Shown here: positions 62,701 to 64,000 of the stretch, one piece after another
Layout of the letters: every line of letters begins with the position of its first letter
How positions within the stretch are numbered: position 1 is the first letter of the stretch
Assembly (NCBI GenBank): GCA_900551325.1
Contig: URVM01000001.1
Coordinates: forward strand, 62,001 to 126,000
DNA length: 64,000 nucleotides
Reading direction: 5' to 3'
Source of the DNA: an uncultured Eubacteriales bacterium
GTDB lineage: Bacteria > Bacillota > Clostridia > Lachnospirales > Cellulosilyticaceae
Translations under genes and position numbers: made by a program
Notes under the pieces: generated by a model
Told to the model about the DNA's origin: nothing
Databases searched by the model: none
The model's input: only the letters and a program-made list of their open reading frames with translations

Positions 62701-64000
62701 TTAATAAATATAATTATATGGATTAATAGGTGTTCCATCTCTTCTGATTTCAAAATGTACATGATTTCCTGTTGAATTACCTGTACTTCCTACACCTGCT
62801 ATATTTTGACCTTGTGATACTTTTTGTCCAACTTGTGCATAAAGGCTACTACAATGTGCGTAATAAGTTTGATAACCGTTTTGGTGGTCAATTATAATTA
62901 ACTTACCAAACCCACCATTATTATAACCTGAATAAGTAACAACGCCTGATGCTGCTGCATAAATAGGTGTACCTGCTGGTGCTGCAATATCCATTCCTCT
63001 ATGGAAAACGCCCCATCTACTTCCATAAGGAGAGGAGATACGTCCTCCTCCATTTAATGGATGCATAAACATTCCTGAGTTACTACTGCTTACAGAAGAA
63101 CTCGCTGATGAAGAATTATTTTGTTTTTTAGGTTTTTCTTTTGTTCCATAGGCAATTACTTTTGTTTTTGGTTCTTTTAATACTTTTTCTGAAATAAGTT
63201 CACGACTTACTTCTTTACCATTTATTTTATGTACATCTACTGTAATTTCTTTTAAACCATCATGACCTGCTTGATAAACTTTTGTTTCGTCTTTATAAAG
63301 GTCTGAAAACTCAACATACTGTATATCTGCTGGTATTAACTCTTTAAAAGTTGCCTCTTCTGTTGTAGAGATAGAAAGAATTGGATCTGGCACTTCAAGT
63401 TTAATTACATCACCAATTTGCATACGAGTTTCATCTTCAATTTGAGGATTAATTTCTAAGATATGCTCCATAGTAGTTCCATGTGCCATCGCAATATCCC
63501 AAATATTATCCCCTTCCTTCATTTCATACTCTACAACTTCTTCTGTATTTGAAAGCAAAATATCTATTGCCTCTTGTTCATCTAAAATATCTTCTTTATT
63601 TACGTAAGTACTTCTTACCAGTACATCTTCATTAAAATCAAATATTTTTAAATCTCTTTTGATTTTTTGTCCTTCTGTTGGTTCTTCTTCAGGTTCTTCA
63701 CTTTTTTCTATAGATGCTACTTTTACTGCTGATTTTACTTCTGGCGCCTTTAAAGCCTCTGCAACTTCTAATACTTCTACTAACTCTCCCTTTTCATTAG
63801 TAGTAGTTTGTGTCTGCACGGCTTCCTCTGTTTGATTATTTTCTACTTGATTAGTTATAGCATCTTGAGTAGAGATTGGTTGTGGTGTAGCCACTTTATC
63901 TTGTTCTTTTTGTTCTTCTTTTTCCTCTTGTTTTTGTTCCTCTTTTTGTTCTTGCTCTTTTTCTTCACTATCTACATGCTGTATATCAAGCTCAACTTTT
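62701..64000 (-). CDS. LysM-G5-M23 cell-wall peptidase (5' partial)
   Basis: Secreted peptidoglycan hydrolase. The frame is open to base 64000, so the true N-terminus and any signal peptide lie outside the window; a GTG at 63894 is not a convincing start. From the visible N-end: a Glu/Lys/Gln-rich low-complexity linker (63895-63960), a Thr/Glu-rich region, a LysM domain (VVEYEMKEGDNIWDIAMAHG, wall binding), a G5-like domain (ELISEKVLKEPKTKVIAYGT), a serine-rich linker and an M23 domain with H-R-G-M-D and HVHFEI zinc ligands. It could be an endopeptidase acting in cell separation or spore formation. Confidence 0.92.
   Translation of the reverse strand, partial: KVELDIQHVDSEEKEQEQKEEQKQEEKEEQKEQDKVATPQPISTQDAITNQVENNQTEEAVQTQTTTNEKGELVEVLEVAEALKAPEVKSAVKVASIEKSEEPEEEPTEGQKIKRDLKIFDFNEDVLVRSTYVNKEDILDEQEAIDILLSNTEEVVEYEMKEGDNIWDIAMAHGTTMEHILEINPQIEDETRMQIGDVIKLEVPDPILSISTTEEATFKELIPADIQYVEFSDLYKDETKVYQAGHDGLKEITVDVHKINGKEVSRELISEKVLKEPKTKVIAYGTKEKPKKQNNSSSASSSVSSSNSGMFMHPLNGGGRISSPYGSRWGVFHRGMDIAAPAGTPIYAAASGVVTYSGYNNGGFGKLIIIDHQNGYQTYYAHCSSLYAQVGQKVSQGQNIAGVGSTGNSTGNHVHFEIRRDGTPINPYNYIY

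Overview
The window is AT-rich, densely coded DNA from an anaerobic, fermentative member of the Firmicutes, most likely class Clostridia (Lachnospirales; Cellulosilyticum-like as a guess). This rests on low-GC codon use, AGGAGG-type ribosome binding sites, many intrinsic terminators with perfect stems, and the gene content: anaerobic (cbi) cobalamin synthesis, hydroxylamine reductase, bacteriohemerythrin, AbgT, LrgAB, preQ1, c-di-GMP and cobalamin riboswitches, and paired DegV proteins. I see no prophage, insertion sequence, CRISPR array or rRNA. The window looks like ordinary chromosome, cut at both ends inside a gene: threonine ammonia-lyase on the left and a LysM/G5/M23 peptidase on the right.

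Region by region. 1-8.4 kb: the threonine dehydratase end; a hexokinase (eukaryote-like), manA, pduL run; yitT; a hydrolase; and an operon of two bactofilins plus the MerR-like YhbD protein. 8.5-18.2 kb: clpB behind a ribbon-helix-helix-like gene, a GNAT enzyme, a cystine transporter with a CoA-disulfide-reductase-like flavoprotein, an ABC-F ATPase and a methyltransferase. 18.3-26.4 kb: preQ1-controlled queT, a CorC-like protein, a HAD phosphatase, a CDF metal transporter, abgT, degV, a CBS-ACT protein and tRNA-Thr. 26.4-27.1 kb is the largest gap. It carries a c-di-GMP-I riboswitch behind a sigma-D-like promoter with no clear gene after it. 27.1-37.7 kb: a HAD phosphatase, lrgAB, pyk, a secreted beta-propeller, tRNA-Leu, dedA, a second degV, and a nitrosative/oxygen stress group (bacteriohemerythrin, Crp/Fnr regulator, hcp). 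37.7-46.3 kb: a two-component system with vanZ, an anion permease, a DUF2238 protein, a LysR/TDT pair and rpoD. 46.4-55.3 kb: an eight-gene cobalamin operon (cbiD-L-F-G-H-J-ET-AC) under a B12 riboswitch with an attenuator. 55.3-64 kb: a DUF445 protein, a MATE exporter, an amino-acid ABC transporter, a large VWA-domain protein and the M23 peptidase.

How the parts fit. Hexokinase, phosphomannose isomerase, pyruvate kinase and PduL (acyl-CoA to acyl-phosphate) fit sugar fermentation. The cystine importer with a disulfide reductase, hcp with hemerythrin and a Crp/Fnr regulator, and ClpB fit redox and stress defence in an anaerobe. The cobalamin operon covers the middle of the anaerobic pathway, from precorrin-2 or Co-factor II to cobyrinate diamide. 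The early (CobA, HemD, chelatase) and late (CbiP, CbiB) steps must lie elsewhere.

The points most worth a second look are the apparently orphan sigma-D/c-di-GMP riboswitch unit, the bactofilin-YhbD operon with twin dyads at its promoter, the ABC-F protein with a degenerate second ATPase site (Walker A Lys to Val, Walker B Glu to Gln), the CbiA-CbiC fusion, the unclassified VWA protein, and a (CTAT)10 microsatellite upstream of the clpB operon.
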